DNA of 19,072 nt from contig JBEGTJ010000031.1 in assembly GCA_041179465.1 (NCBI GenBank), forward strand, positions 1 through 19,072, written 5' to 3'. The notes beneath the pieces are model-generated. The model was not told where the DNA came from. It made no database searches and worked only from the letters and a program-made list of their open reading frames with translations. Made by a program: the position numbers and the translations under genes. This document shows, in pieces, positions 8,238 to 15,691 of this stretch. Every line of letters begins with the position of its first letter. Within the stretch, counting starts at the first letter, position 1. The stretch comes from TMED14 sp041179465 (GTDB lineage Bacteria > Bacteroidota > Bacteroidia > Flavobacteriales > Schleiferiaceae).

Positions 8238-9254
8238 TTACCTCGAGGCACGCAATGCGTGAGAACTTTTCAACAGGTGTTGAAGACCGAAGCGCTGCAC
8301 GAGCACCATGCGTCCGTCGTCCAAAAAGCCATAAAACCGGTTGGGGTCGTACTCGAGTGGCGCGCCGTCCTCGGTCATGGCCTCTGGGTCGGGCGGAACG
8401 TGGTACAGGTCCATGCGGTTGCGGCTCCCGTCGGCCCGCAGCACGTCGACGCGAATGCGCGGAACTAGGGCTTTTAGGCTGTCTTGCTTGCCGTAGGCGA
8501 GGTCGCTTGGAATCACGACGCCCTCGTACTGGCTCGAGGCCACCGCCTTCAGCAGGGCTTGAACGGCCATGCCGTCGGCCGGCGCTTTTTTGCCGTTTTG
8601 CTCGAGCGTCCAGCTTCCGCCCTGTTCGCGAACCGAATAGCTGGCAGAGGAGGAGTCGGCAAATTCCAGCTGGATCGAGGTCACGGGCTCGGTGCTCGAC
8701 CAGAGAATGCGGTGCCGCCACAGGTCCTCCCGCAGGAAGAACCGGCTGCTCAAGAAGCCATTGAATCCGGGAATGTGCACGGCCACGGGGCGTCCGAAGC
8801 CGTCGCGCAAAAAGTAGGTGCCGAGCATGTCGGGCGTTTCGGTGCCGACCGTGAACGACTTGAGGTTTTCTTCGCCGGCGAAGACGTCGACGTGGGTGCC
8901 GTAGGTCGACATGGCCGAAAGGATGTTGGCCGTGGCGGCGTCGGGAGCAAATCCCCGAAGGCGCACGCGGTAGAGGGTTTCGAGCAGCACCTCGATGGCG
9001 TCGGGCCGCACCGGATGCGCCCCGTTGATCAACCAAACGCCCGACTCGCGGGTGAGTACGGCGGTGTCGGGACTGCGGTTCCACAAGACGATGCGGTCAA
9101 TTGAGGCGGTGTCGGCGACGGCAAAGTCGTAGGCTTCGGGACTCAAGTCGTCGTGGCTTTGCGACTCGCGGAGGACCAAAAAAACCACAAGGCCCACCAA
9201 GGCGAGGCCCAAAATCACAGACCAGCGCAGGGCGGGAAGTTTGGATTGCTTCAT
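8238..9254 (-). CDS. DUF4340 domain-containing membrane-anchored protein
   Basis: The 338-residue product begins with a short basic tail and one hydrophobic helix (about 12-28, SVILGLALVGLVVFLVL), followed by a large soluble domain, so it is probably anchored in the inner membrane and faces the periplasm. The sequence, with SIDRIVLWNR, SGVWLING and later repeats of the same strand-turn style (GGSWTLEQNG), fits the DUF4340 family, which has no settled biochemical role. The gene overlaps the end of the GldF-GldG fusion by four bases (ATGA). Proteins of this family often sit directly behind ABC-2 permease/GldG genes, which suggests a role as an accessory subunit of that transporter. Function is inferred from context only. 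Confidence 0.8.
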   Translation of the reverse strand: MKQSKLPALRWSVILGLALVGLVVFLVLRESQSHDDLSPEAYDFAVADTASIDRIVLWNRSPDTAVLTRESGVWLINGAHPVRPDAIEVLLETLYRVRLRGFAPDAATANILSAMSTYGTHVDVFAGEENLKSFTVGTETPDMLGTYFLRDGFGRPVAVHIPGFNGFLSSRFFLREDLWRHRILWSSTEPVTSIQLEFADSSSASYSVREQGGSWTLEQNGKKAPADGMAVQALLKAVASSQYEGVVIPSDLAYGKQDSLKALVPRIRVDVLRADGSRNRMDLYHVPPDPEAMTEDGAPLEYDPNRFYGFLDDGRMVLVQRFGLQHLLKSSHALRASR

Positions 9255-11683
9255 AATTCAGATTGGGGACGGCCGAATCGGCGCTTGCGCAGGCGGCGGT
9301 ACAGGGCGTGCAGAAGGAGCACGAGGGCAATTGGCGCGACCGTATTCAGGGTTTGAAAGAAGACGGCACGCGCGTCCACTTTGGGGCGGTCCAGCAGGCG
9401 CAGGCTGACGTCGCGGCCCCGCACCGAAATGAGTCCGCTTCCCTCGAGCAGGTAGTCCATCGCGTTCAGCAAAAAGTCGGAATTGCCAAACTGCTGGCCC
9501 GTGTACTGGTCGTAGCCGAGCGGCAGGGGCGCGCCCCGCGGAATGTCGCTCCGCACAATGTTGCGCTGGTTTTTGCCCAAGTCTCCGTCGCCCACGACGA
9601 GCAGTTTGGCGTCTTTGGCCGCAGCGGGCGGCGCGGGCAGCTCGGTTTTGGGCACCATGCGGTTGGCGTAGTAGGAGGGGAGCTCGCCTTCCAGGAGCAC
9701 CGCGGTAGCGAGCGGACCCTCAGTGTAGAGGCTGCGCACGGGTTCGTTGTACAGCTCCGCCAGGCTCACTTGGGTGGGTGACGGGCGGCGGCGCGCGTAG
9801 GGCGAGGTTTGCAGGAGCACGGTTTTGGTGACGCCCGGGACGCGAATGGTGTCGAGGGTGGTACCGAACTCGTAGCGCACCGCGTTAAGGTTTTTCACAA
9901 TCGGGTGTTCGGACTGCGGAAGCATCAGCGGAAAGTAGACCCAGGGTCGCACGGAGCGCTGGTCGTTCACGCCGGCACATACCAGGTCGGTGGCCAGTGA
10001 AGTGTTCACGCGGGCTCCGTAGGTGAACAGCAGCCCGTCGAGCCCGATGAAGTCGAGCTGCGGATAGGCCAAAAATTCGGAGGCGTAGCTCAGCGAATCC
10101 ATCTCGGCGTGCACCGCTTCGACCATCCAGATGGCGCGGCCGTTGTTCATGAGGTACTGGTCGAGCAGCCAGCGGTCGAGCTCGGCAAACGACTCGCGCG
10201 ACTTGGCCAGGATGATCCCGTCAAAGCTGTTGAGTCGGCGCACCTGCTCCGTGAGCGAGGGTTCGCCGGTGGTGCTGTCGACGGGAAACTCCCGCAGGTT
10301 GAAGCGGAACACGTCGTAGCTCTTGCGCAGGTTCAGCTCGAGGGCCGCGGTCTGAATCGGCGCGAGTTCGCCGTGGCCGTCGATGAAGGCGACGCGCTTG
10401 CGCTCGGTCTGCAGCAGTCCGCGAAGGGAGGCCGCAAGGGCGTACTCCAGGTTTTGGATGCTGGCGTTGATCTGGGCTTCGGGGGCCTGGGCAAACTGCT
10501 CGAGGAGCAGCGAAACCGGCCATTGGCGTTCGTTGTAGCTCACGACGGCCCCGGGAAAAACTTGCTGGGTTTTCACGCCGTCGGCCTCCTGGATTTCGAG
10601 CTGAATGGCGCCGAGGCCCAGGTTTTGAAGCTGGGTGTAGGTGTCGCGGCGCACCTGCGGGTCGGGGTTCTCTGACGGGTTGACGAGCTCGTACCGGATG
10701 TTGCGGTTGCGTGCGCGGAATTCGTCGAGCAGCCGAACGGTCTCGGCTTGAAGGCGCTGGAAGCCGGCGGGGAATTCGCCCTCGAGGTAAATGGTGACCA
10801 GCATGGGCTCCTCAACCTGGGCGATGAGCTCCTCGGTGGCGTCGCTCAGGCTGAACCGCTGGTCGGCCGTGAGGTCCAAGCGCAAGAACACCGGGCGGAA
10901 GGTCGAAAGGGCGACCACGGCCAGGGCTGCGGCGAGCGGAGCCATGCGGCGCAGGTCTTTGCGGGGCTCGAGCATCAGCCGGGCTCCGGCCAAAAAGACC
11001 ACGGTGAGTCCGCCAAAGTAGAGTACGTCGTTGGCGTCGACGACGCCCCGGCTCATCGACGTGTAGTGCTCGCTAATGCCCCACTGGACGAGGTAGAGTC
11101 CGCGGTTGGCCACGCTCGGAAGGTCGACGAACGCGTCAAAGCCCGCGTACATTGCCAGGCTGCCCGCGGCTCCGCCGACAAAAGCCACGATGGAATTGTC
11201 GGTGCTGGCGCTGAAGAGCAGCGAAATGGCGAGGTAGGTTCCGCCCAAGACAAACAGACCCAGGTAGGAGCCCGCCGTACTGCCCAGGTCGAGGTTGCCC
11301 ACGGGGTTGCCCAGGACGTAGAGCGAGGCGGCGTAGAGCAGCGTTGGGAGCAGGGCCAGGCCCAAGAGGGCCATGCCGGCCAGCCATTTTCCGGTGACAA
11401 TGTTCCAGGTGGTCAAGGGCTTGGCGCGCAGCCAATCGAGGGTTCCGGCGCGGCGCTCCTCGGCGAGCATGCGCATGGCCAGCGCGGGCACCAAAAACAA
11501 GAAGACCCAAGGCGAAAGCATGAACAACCCGTCGAGCTGCGCGTATCCGCTGTCGAGCAGGTGAAAGCTGCCGGGCATGAGCCAGAGAAACACCGCATTG
11601 AGCCCGAGGTAAACGCTTAAAACGAGTACGCCCGTGGCGGACTGAAAGAAGGATGCGAATTCGCGGCGGGCTAGACTGAGCAT
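9251..11683 (-). CDS. gldFG: GldF-GldG fusion: ABC-2 type permease joined to Gldg/ABC_transp_aux domain
   Basis: One uninterrupted 810-residue frame combines two proteins that are separate in Flavobacterium johnsoniae. Residues 1-240 resemble GldF, an ABC-2 permease with about six helices and the conserved EERRAGTLDWLRAKPLTTW segment (76-93). The frame continues directly into GldG: a helix (about 246-262), the signature LDLTADQRFSLS (269-280), a long periplasmic domain with VAFIDGHGEL, and a final helix about 20 residues before the C-terminus. With the ATPase GldA, these form an ABC transporter linked to gliding motility in Flavobacterium; the cargo is unknown. No gldA is in this window. I chose ATG 11681-11683 (MLSLARREFASFF); it overlaps the preceding ABM gene by 13 bases. 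Fused Gldg-family permeases are known in other phyla. Confidence 0.88.
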   Translation of the reverse strand: MLSLARREFASFFQSATGVLVLSVYLGLNAVFLWLMPGSFHLLDSGYAQLDGLFMLSPWVFLFLVPALAMRMLAEERRAGTLDWLRAKPLTTWNIVTGKWLAGMALLGLALLPTLLYAASLYVLGNPVGNLDLGSTAGSYLGLFVLGGTYLAISLLFSASTDNSIVAFVGGAAGSLAMYAGFDAFVDLPSVANRGLYLVQWGISEHYTSMSRGVVDANDVLYFGGLTVVFLAGARLMLEPRKDLRRMAPLAAALAVVALSTFRPVFLRLDLTADQRFSLSDATEELIAQVEEPMLVTIYLEGEFPAGFQRLQAETVRLLDEFRARNRNIRYELVNPSENPDPQVRRDTYTQLQNLGLGAIQLEIQEADGVKTQQVFPGAVVSYNERQWPVSLLLEQFAQAPEAQINASIQNLEYALAASLRGLLQTERKRVAFIDGHGELAPIQTAALELNLRKSYDVFRFNLREFPVDSTTGEPSLTEQVRRLNSFDGIILAKSRESFAELDRWLLDQYLMNNGRAIWMVEAVHAEMDSLSYASEFLAYPQLDFIGLDGLLFTYGARVNTSLATDLVCAGVNDQRSVRPWVYFPLMLPQSEHPIVKNLNAVRYEFGTTLDTIRVPGVTKTVLLQTSPYARRRPSPTQVSLAELYNEPVRSLYTEGPLATAVLLEGELPSYYANRMVPKTELPAPPAAAKDAKLLVVGDGDLGKNQRNIVRSDIPRGAPLPLGYDQYTGQQFGNSDFLLNAMDYLLEGSGLISVRGRDVSLRLLDRPKVDARAVFFQTLNTVAPIALVLLLHALYRRLRKRRFGRPQSEL

Positions 11684-11979
11684 GGAGGTTGCGTAAGGAG
11701 GTCGCAGGACCAAGCCCGCGCGGGAGCGTCGAACCAGGCCTTTAACGTGGGCCAAATTTCGGCAAAAGTGGCGGACTGACGGTATGCTTCGAGAAACTCT
11801 TCGCGAAGCCAGGTGCTGTAGGTGAAGTAGCTGCCGTCGTGCGCCCGCAGCCAGGTCGCACTGAGGCATCCGGGCTGGTTCGCGACCACCTTGATTTGGG
11901 TGCCGACGTAGGCCTCAAACGCCTCCCGGTGGTGCGGCGCGACGTGCAGGTGGACGATGCGAACGAGCGGCGTGCTCAC
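11671..11979 (-). CDS. antibiotic biosynthesis monooxygenase (ABM) domain protein
   Basis: A 102-residue single-domain protein with the ABM/dimeric alpha-beta barrel pattern: a first strand (VRIVHLHVAP), a helix starting at HHREAFEAYVGTQI, the turn NQPGCLSATWLRA and the strand SYFTYSTWLREEFLEAYRQS. Members are small cytoplasmic dimers; some are quinol or heme-degrading monooxygenases, but many have no known substrate and I cannot assign one. The GTG start (11977-11979) overlaps the TGA of the SAM hydroxide adenosyltransferase, and its end overlaps the gldFG start by 13 bases, so the three genes are probably translated together. I recall the same order in other Flavobacteriia. The role relative to the transporter is unknown. 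Confidence 0.82.
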   Translation of the reverse strand: MSTPLVRIVHLHVAPHHREAFEAYVGTQIKVVANQPGCLSATWLRAHDGSYFTYSTWLREEFLEAYRQSATFAEIWPTLKAWFDAPARAWSCDLLTQPPCSV

Positions 11980-12776
11980 GCGATGCGAAGTTCAATGGCG
12001 TCGCCCGGCCGCACGCCCAGCAGGCGCGATGCGAGGTTGGCGCGGTCTCCGCCGCCGTCGTGAAGTCCGATTTCGAGGTACCCGAACCGATTGGTTCTGA
12101 AGTAGAGGTCGCCGGGCGTGAGTCCCTGAGGGCTCCACCACTTGCGGACCCTTTGGCCGCGCACGCTGGTTTCGAACGGTCGCCCCTGGGCCCATCGCTG
12201 GAGCCAGGCCTCGTCGGCGTCGGTCACCAGCTGGCCGTACTGGTCGACGAACTGAATGTGTACTAGGGCGGACTGCTCGCTCCGCACCTCGGGCTTGAGG
12301 ACGGCCCGCTGCTGCCAGTCGGTTCGCCCGGGACCGAGCACGCTCAGGCTCCCCCCGTCGAGGAGGTGGGCGGCGGCGGCGGCGAGCAGGGCTTCGGCGG
12401 TAGTGCAGTCCAGTCGGTTTTTCAAGTCGAGTTGAATGCGCTGCCCGGGCTGGAGGTCGGGACGCAGCATGGCCAAGAGTCCGTTGTCGAGGCCGAGAAA
12501 GTAGTGTCCGTCCAGGGAGCACGCCATCAGGGGCGTTTCAGGCCAGTAGATGCTGTCGACCAGAATCACGTGGATGCTTCCCTCGGGAAAGTCGCGGTAC
12601 GCCCCGCGCACGATGTAGGCGGCCTCGCTGAGGTTGCGCGACTGCACGCTGTGGGTGAGGTCCACGACCGGGGCCACGGTACCGGTGCGGAGCATTTCGG
12701 CATAGACCCTTCCGCGCAGACCCGCTGAATCGGGGTCGCGCCATCCGTAGTCGGTGGTGAGGGTGATGACGGCCAC
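11976..12776 (-). CDS. S-adenosyl-L-methionine hydroxide adenosyltransferase (DUF62 family)
   Basis: Family members hydrolyse S-adenosylmethionine to adenosine and methionine, and are related to bacterial fluorinase and chlorinase. The product is 266 residues from GTG 12774-12776 and starts MAVITLTTDYGWRDP, the typical LTTDFG(x)2D beginning that binds the ribose of SAM. The N-terminal domain includes VDLTHSVQSRNLSEAAYIVRG, and the C-terminal barrel has FVDQYGQLVTD (the family FIDxFGN-like strand) and TNRFGYLEIGLHDGGG, near the adenine site. No Met start lies nearby; a longer frame would run antisense through phoH. It is the first gene of the leftward run ending at pruA and is divergent from phoH, with only 27 bases between them. 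Confidence 0.9.
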   Translation of the reverse strand: MAVITLTTDYGWRDPDSAGLRGRVYAEMLRTGTVAPVVDLTHSVQSRNLSEAAYIVRGAYRDFPEGSIHVILVDSIYWPETPLMACSLDGHYFLGLDNGLLAMLRPDLQPGQRIQLDLKNRLDCTTAEALLAAAAAHLLDGGSLSVLGPGRTDWQQRAVLKPEVRSEQSALVHIQFVDQYGQLVTDADEAWLQRWAQGRPFETSVRGQRVRKWWSPQGLTPGDLYFRTNRFGYLEIGLHDGGGDRANLASRLLGVRPGDAIELRIA

Positions 12777-12781
12777 AGCTG

Positions 12782-12789
12782 TACCTTTG
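12782..12789 (+). promoter_or_regulatory. Bacteroidota-type -7 promoter box for phoH-purC
   Basis: The plus strand reads TACCTTTG, a perfect TAnnTTTG match, ending 14 bases before the phoH ATG. On the opposite strand the same gap contains TACTTTTA just past the phoH start codon, one mismatch from the consensus and pointing towards the SAM hydrolase gene. The two promoters would overlap within about 40 bases. Confidence 0.5.
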
Positions 12790-12803
12790 AAGCTGTAAAA
12801 GTA

Positions 12804-13799
12804 ATGGAGCGCATCGTCCACCTCGAAGACGTCGATCCCCGAGTTTTGTTCGGGGAGCATAATTCCCTGATGCGCCAGCTGGAATCCTATTTTCCCAAGC
12901 TCCGTTTGGTGGCCCGCGGCGAAGTCATCAAGTTCACGGGCGCTCCTGAGGACGTGGCCTCGTTCGAAGAGAAGCTGGACCTGCTCCTGCGCCACATTCG
13001 CAAGTTCAACGTGCTTACGGCACCCCAATTGGAGCGCATTGTGCTCGACGACAGCCCGTCGATTCTCAAGAGCTTGAGCGAGGGCGACGAGGTCATTGTG
13101 CACGGCGTCAACGGGCACGTGATCAAGGCGCGGACCGCCAACCAGCAGCGCATGGTGAACGCGGTGGGCGCCAACGACCTCACGTTTGCCATGGGGCCGG
13201 CGGGCACCGGCAAAACCTACACGGCGGTGGCCCTCGCGGTGCGCTCGCTCAAAAACAAAGAAGTTCGCCGGTTGGTCCTTACCCGCCCTGCCGTGGAAGC
13301 GGGCGAGTCCCTCGGATTTTTGCCGGGCGACATGAAGGAAAAACTGGATCCCTACATGCAGCCGCTGTACGACGCGCTGCGCGACATGATTCCGGCTGAG
13401 CGCTTGGTCCAGTACCTCGAGAACGGAACGATCGAAATCGCGCCCCTGGCCTTCATGCGCGGACGCACGCTGGATCGGGCTTTTGTCATCCTGGACGAGG
13501 CCCAAAACACCACGGTGTCGCAGATGAAGATGTTTTTAACCCGCATGGGGCCGTCGTCGAAATTCATCGTTACGGGCGATCCCTCGCAAACCGATTTGCC
13601 GCCGCGGGCGGCGTCGGGACTTCCGCACGCCCTTCGCCTGCTCGGCGGAATGAAGGGCATCGGCCACATCGAGCTCGACGGACGCGACGTGGTGCGCCAC
13701 CCGCTGGTGCGCAAAATCATTGCGGCCTACGACGCCGAAGGCCAAAGTAGGGCATCCCGAACCGCTCGAGAGGCCGATCAACAACCATCTAAAAACTAA
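12804..13799 (+). CDS. PhoH-like P-loop ATPase
   Basis: The 331-residue product is a PhoH-family (PhoL/YbeZ-type) protein. An N-terminal RNA-binding-like region (about 1-70, with KLRLVARGEVIKFTG) precedes the ATPase core. Walker A is GPAGTGKT (131-138), Walker B VILDEA (228-233), followed by QNTTVSQMKMFLTR and the sensor segment IVTGDPSQTDLP (255-266). Family members are cytoplasmic ATPases tied to RNA processing and ribosome maturation, often partnered with the endoribonuclease YbeY, which is not in this window. The C-terminus (SRASRTAREADQQPSKN) is a polar tail, probably disordered. It is the first gene of a rightward run and is separated from purC by three bases. Confidence 0.95.
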   Translation: MERIVHLEDVDPRVLFGEHNSLMRQLESYFPKLRLVARGEVIKFTGAPEDVASFEEKLDLLLRHIRKFNVLTAPQLERIVLDDSPSILKSLSEGDEVIVHGVNGHVIKARTANQQRMVNAVGANDLTFAMGPAGTGKTYTAVALAVRSLKNKEVRRLVLTRPAVEAGESLGFLPGDMKEKLDPYMQPLYDALRDMIPAERLVQYLENGTIEIAPLAFMRGRTLDRAFVILDEAQNTTVSQMKMFLTRMGPSSKFIVTGDPSQTDLPPRAASGLPHALRLLGGMKGIGHIELDGRDVVRHPLVRKIIAAYDAEGQSRASRTAREADQQPSKN

Positions 13800-13802
13800 A
13801 TC

Positions 13803-14756
13803 ATGGCGCTGACCCATTCCGAATTCCATTTCACCGGCCAAGAGTCGGTTTACCACGGAAAAGTGCGGGACGTGTACCGCCTGAAGGGCGGCCGCATGGT
13901 CATGGTCGCGTCGGACCGCATCTCGGCCTTTGACGTGGTGCTCCCGAAGGGAATTCCCCACAAAGGGCAGGTTCTCAACCAGATGGCCGCGCATTTTCTC
14001 GAATCAACCGCCGACGTGGTGCCCAACTGGCGCGTGGCCAGCCCCGACCCCGTGGTAAGCGTGGGCTACACGGCTGAAGCGTTTAAAGTGGAAATGGTCA
14101 TTCGCGGCTACCTGAGCGGCCACGCCTGGCGCACCTACGCCGCCGGAGGGCGCTCGCTCTGCGGAGTGGCCCTCGCCGAAGGGCTCCGCGAGTCCGACGC
14201 CCTGCCCGAGCCCATCATCACACCAACCACCAAGGAAGCCATCGGCACCCACGACGAAGACATCAGCCGCGAGGAGATTTTGGCGCGCGGCATCGTCAGC
14301 GAAGCCCACTACGCCCAGCTCGAGGCCTACACCCGGGCGCTCTTTGCCCGCGGACAGCAAATGGCCCGCGAGCGCGGACTCATTTTGGTGGACACCAAGT
14401 ACGAGTTTGGACTGCTGCCCGACGGCCGCATCGTGCTGATTGACGAAATCCATACGCCCGACTCGTCGCGCTACTTCATCGCTGAGGGGTACGAGGCACG
14501 CCAAGCCTCGGGGGAACCCCAAATTCAGCTGTCCAAAGAGTTTGTGCGCCAGTTTCTGATCGCCAACGGATTTCAGGGAAAAGAAGGCCAAGCCATTCCC
14601 GAACTCACCGACGAATGGGCGGCCGACGTGTCGAAGCGCTACATCCAGCTCTACGAATTGGTCACGGGTAAAGCGTTTGAGCCCGCGGCGGACGGCGACC
14701 CCGAAGCCCGCATCCATGCCAATGTGGAACGCTTTTTGGCATCGAATCCCGCATGA
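13803..14756 (+). CDS. purC: phosphoribosylaminoimidazole-succinocarboxamide synthase (SAICAR synthetase)
   Basis: PurC joins CAIR with aspartate, using ATP, in purine biosynthesis. The 317-residue product is the longer form found in Bacteroidota and yeast rather than the 237-residue E. coli form. Recognised segments: YHGKVRDVYRL (17-27) near the ATP site, ASDRISAFDVVLPKGIPHKG (36-55), VEMVIRGYLSGHAW, the signature-like ILVDTKYEFG, and VLIDEIHTPDSSRY. All catalytic regions are intact. It follows phoH by three bases, and its final codons overlap the start of the beta-barrel gene by four bases. Confidence 0.97.
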   Translation: MALTHSEFHFTGQESVYHGKVRDVYRLKGGRMVMVASDRISAFDVVLPKGIPHKGQVLNQMAAHFLESTADVVPNWRVASPDPVVSVGYTAEAFKVEMVIRGYLSGHAWRTYAAGGRSLCGVALAEGLRESDALPEPIITPTTKEAIGTHDEDISREEILARGIVSEAHYAQLEAYTRALFARGQQMARERGLILVDTKYEFGLLPDGRIVLIDEIHTPDSSRYFIAEGYEARQASGEPQIQLSKEFVRQFLIANGFQGKEGQAIPELTDEWAADVSKRYIQLYELVTGKAFEPAADGDPEARIHANVERFLASNPA

Positions 14757-15349
14757 AGCGACTTGGTTTAGCGGCGGCCCTTGGGCTGCTGGCCTTTAGT
14801 GCCCAGGCACAACTCACGCGCGGACTCACGGCGGGCTACCACCTCGCCGACGTGCGGATTTCGTTTAATCCGTTGATTGACCCCACGTTTACCCCCGTGG
14901 CGACGGGTCGAGCCGGCTACCACGCCGGAGGATTTTATCGGGCGTCGGCGGGACTCGTGTACGTGCAGCCCCAAGTTTGGCTCACAGGCCTCAACCAGCA
15001 GTTCGTCATCGACGACGGCAGCTTCAGCCCCGAAGTAATCGACTGGTCGCTGATCCGCGTGGACGTTCCGGTTGAAGTGGGCGTCAAGTTCGGCCCGCTC
15101 CTGGCTTTTGTGGCCCCGGTCTACTCGGTGGCGCTCGCCGAAACGGGCGGACTGAACCTCGCCAATCCCGGCAAGGGAAGCTGGGGCGGTCAAGTGGGCG
15201 TAGGCGCCAAGCTCGGCGGACTCCAGCTCAGTGCCCGGTACGAGGGCTCGCTCTCGGCCTTCGGTCAAACCTTGAGCCTTGGGGGCGTCGACTTTGAGAC
15301 CGACAACCGGATCAACCAGTTTATCGCCTCGGCCGCGCTCAAACTCTGA
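14753..15349 (+). CDS. small outer-membrane beta-barrel protein
   Basis: The 198-residue product has a clear signal peptide, MKRLGLAAALGLLAFSAQA, with predicted cleavage before QLTRG. The mature part alternates hydrophobic and polar residues with glycines and aromatic ends (for example AGGFYRASAGLVYVQPQVWLTG, VDVPVEVGVKFGPLLAF, GGQVGVGAKLGGLQLSARY), and ends in a hydrophobic strand ASAALKL. This fits an 8-10 stranded barrel of the OMP_b-brl/PorT-like group, common in Bacteroidota. I cannot assign it to PorT itself or give a function. Its ATG overlaps the purC TGA, so it is probably co-transcribed with purC. A strong terminator follows 22 bases after the stop. Confidence 0.82.
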   Translation: MKRLGLAAALGLLAFSAQAQLTRGLTAGYHLADVRISFNPLIDPTFTPVATGRAGYHAGGFYRASAGLVYVQPQVWLTGLNQQFVIDDGSFSPEVIDWSLIRVDVPVEVGVKFGPLLAFVAPVYSVALAETGGLNLANPGKGSWGGQVGVGAKLGGLQLSARYEGSLSAFGQTLSLGGVDFETDNRINQFIASAALKL

Positions 15350-15370
15350 GGCGGTTTGGGGGGAACCCCA

Positions 15371-15410
15371 TAAAAAAGCCGGCGCTGCAGAGCGCCGGCT
15401 TTCTTTGTTT
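15371..15410. terminator. strong bidirectional intrinsic terminator
   Basis: An 11-base perfect stem, AAGCCGGCGCT (15376-15386) with AGCGCCGGCTT (15391-15401), encloses a GCAG loop. It is flanked by an A-tract on the left (15372-15377) and a T-rich tract on the right (TTTCTTTGTTT), so it can act in both directions. It lies between the convergent beta-barrel gene and the small secreted-protein gene. Confidence 0.92.
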
Positions 15411-15424
15411 AAGGAGGGTGGGGG

Positions 15425-15679
15425 TTACTTCCCGCTTCCGCCCGTCGTTGCTGCCGCGGGCTTGGCGCAGCACGATCCGCCCGTCGGGGCCGAAGCGCAA
15501 CCCTGGGTCTTGCCCGCGGTCGTCGGAGCGCAGTGGGCGGCGTCCTTGCCGTCTTTCTTTTTCTTCTTGTTCGACGTTACGGTCGTTTCCGCTTTTTTGG
15601 GATCCGTACCGGCGTGGGCCGCGGCCAGGGTTCCGACCGTGAACAGCGCAGCAAGCGCAAGGGCAGCAAACTTTTTCAT
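15425..15679 (-). CDS. small secreted Cys/Lys-rich protein, function unknown
   Basis: The product is only 84 residues. Residues 1-23 form a good signal peptide (MKKFAALALAALFTVGTLAAAHA), so it should be exported to the periplasm or beyond. The mature part of about 61 residues is low complexity: five consecutive Lys (38-42), His 49, and four Cys (50, 61, 70, 71, the last two adjacent), with Ala/Thr/Gly filling. No lipobox Cys follows the signal peptide. I do not recognise a domain. The Cys and His could bind metal or form disulfides, which is speculation. It starts 12 bases after the exonuclease gene and is the last gene of that run, ending against the terminator at 15371-15410. The signal peptide and gene context make it likely to be real. 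Confidence 0.75.
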   Translation of the reverse strand: MKKFAALALAALFTVGTLAAAHAGTDPKKAETTVTSNKKKKKDGKDAAHCAPTTAGKTQGCASAPTGGSCCAKPAAATTGGSGK

Positions 15680-15691
15680 GATTCGAGTTCG

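Noticed and set aside
8104..9084. Minus-strand open frame of 326 codons overlapping DUF4340 and dnaN
   Set aside because: Arg/His/Pro-rich out-of-frame shadow of two well-supported genes on the same strand.
10748..11620. Plus-strand open frame of 290 codons opposite gldFG
   Set aside because: Antisense shadow; the Gln/Glu/His-rich translation has no domain features.
12777..13505. N-terminal extension of the SAM hydroxide adenosyltransferase
   Set aside because: It would be antisense to phoH. The GTG at 12774-12776 begins right at the conserved AVITLTTDYG segment.
15350..15424. Small RNA or attachment site between the convergent genes
   Set aside because: The only structure is the GC-rich stem with flanking A and T tracts, which a shared terminator explains fully.
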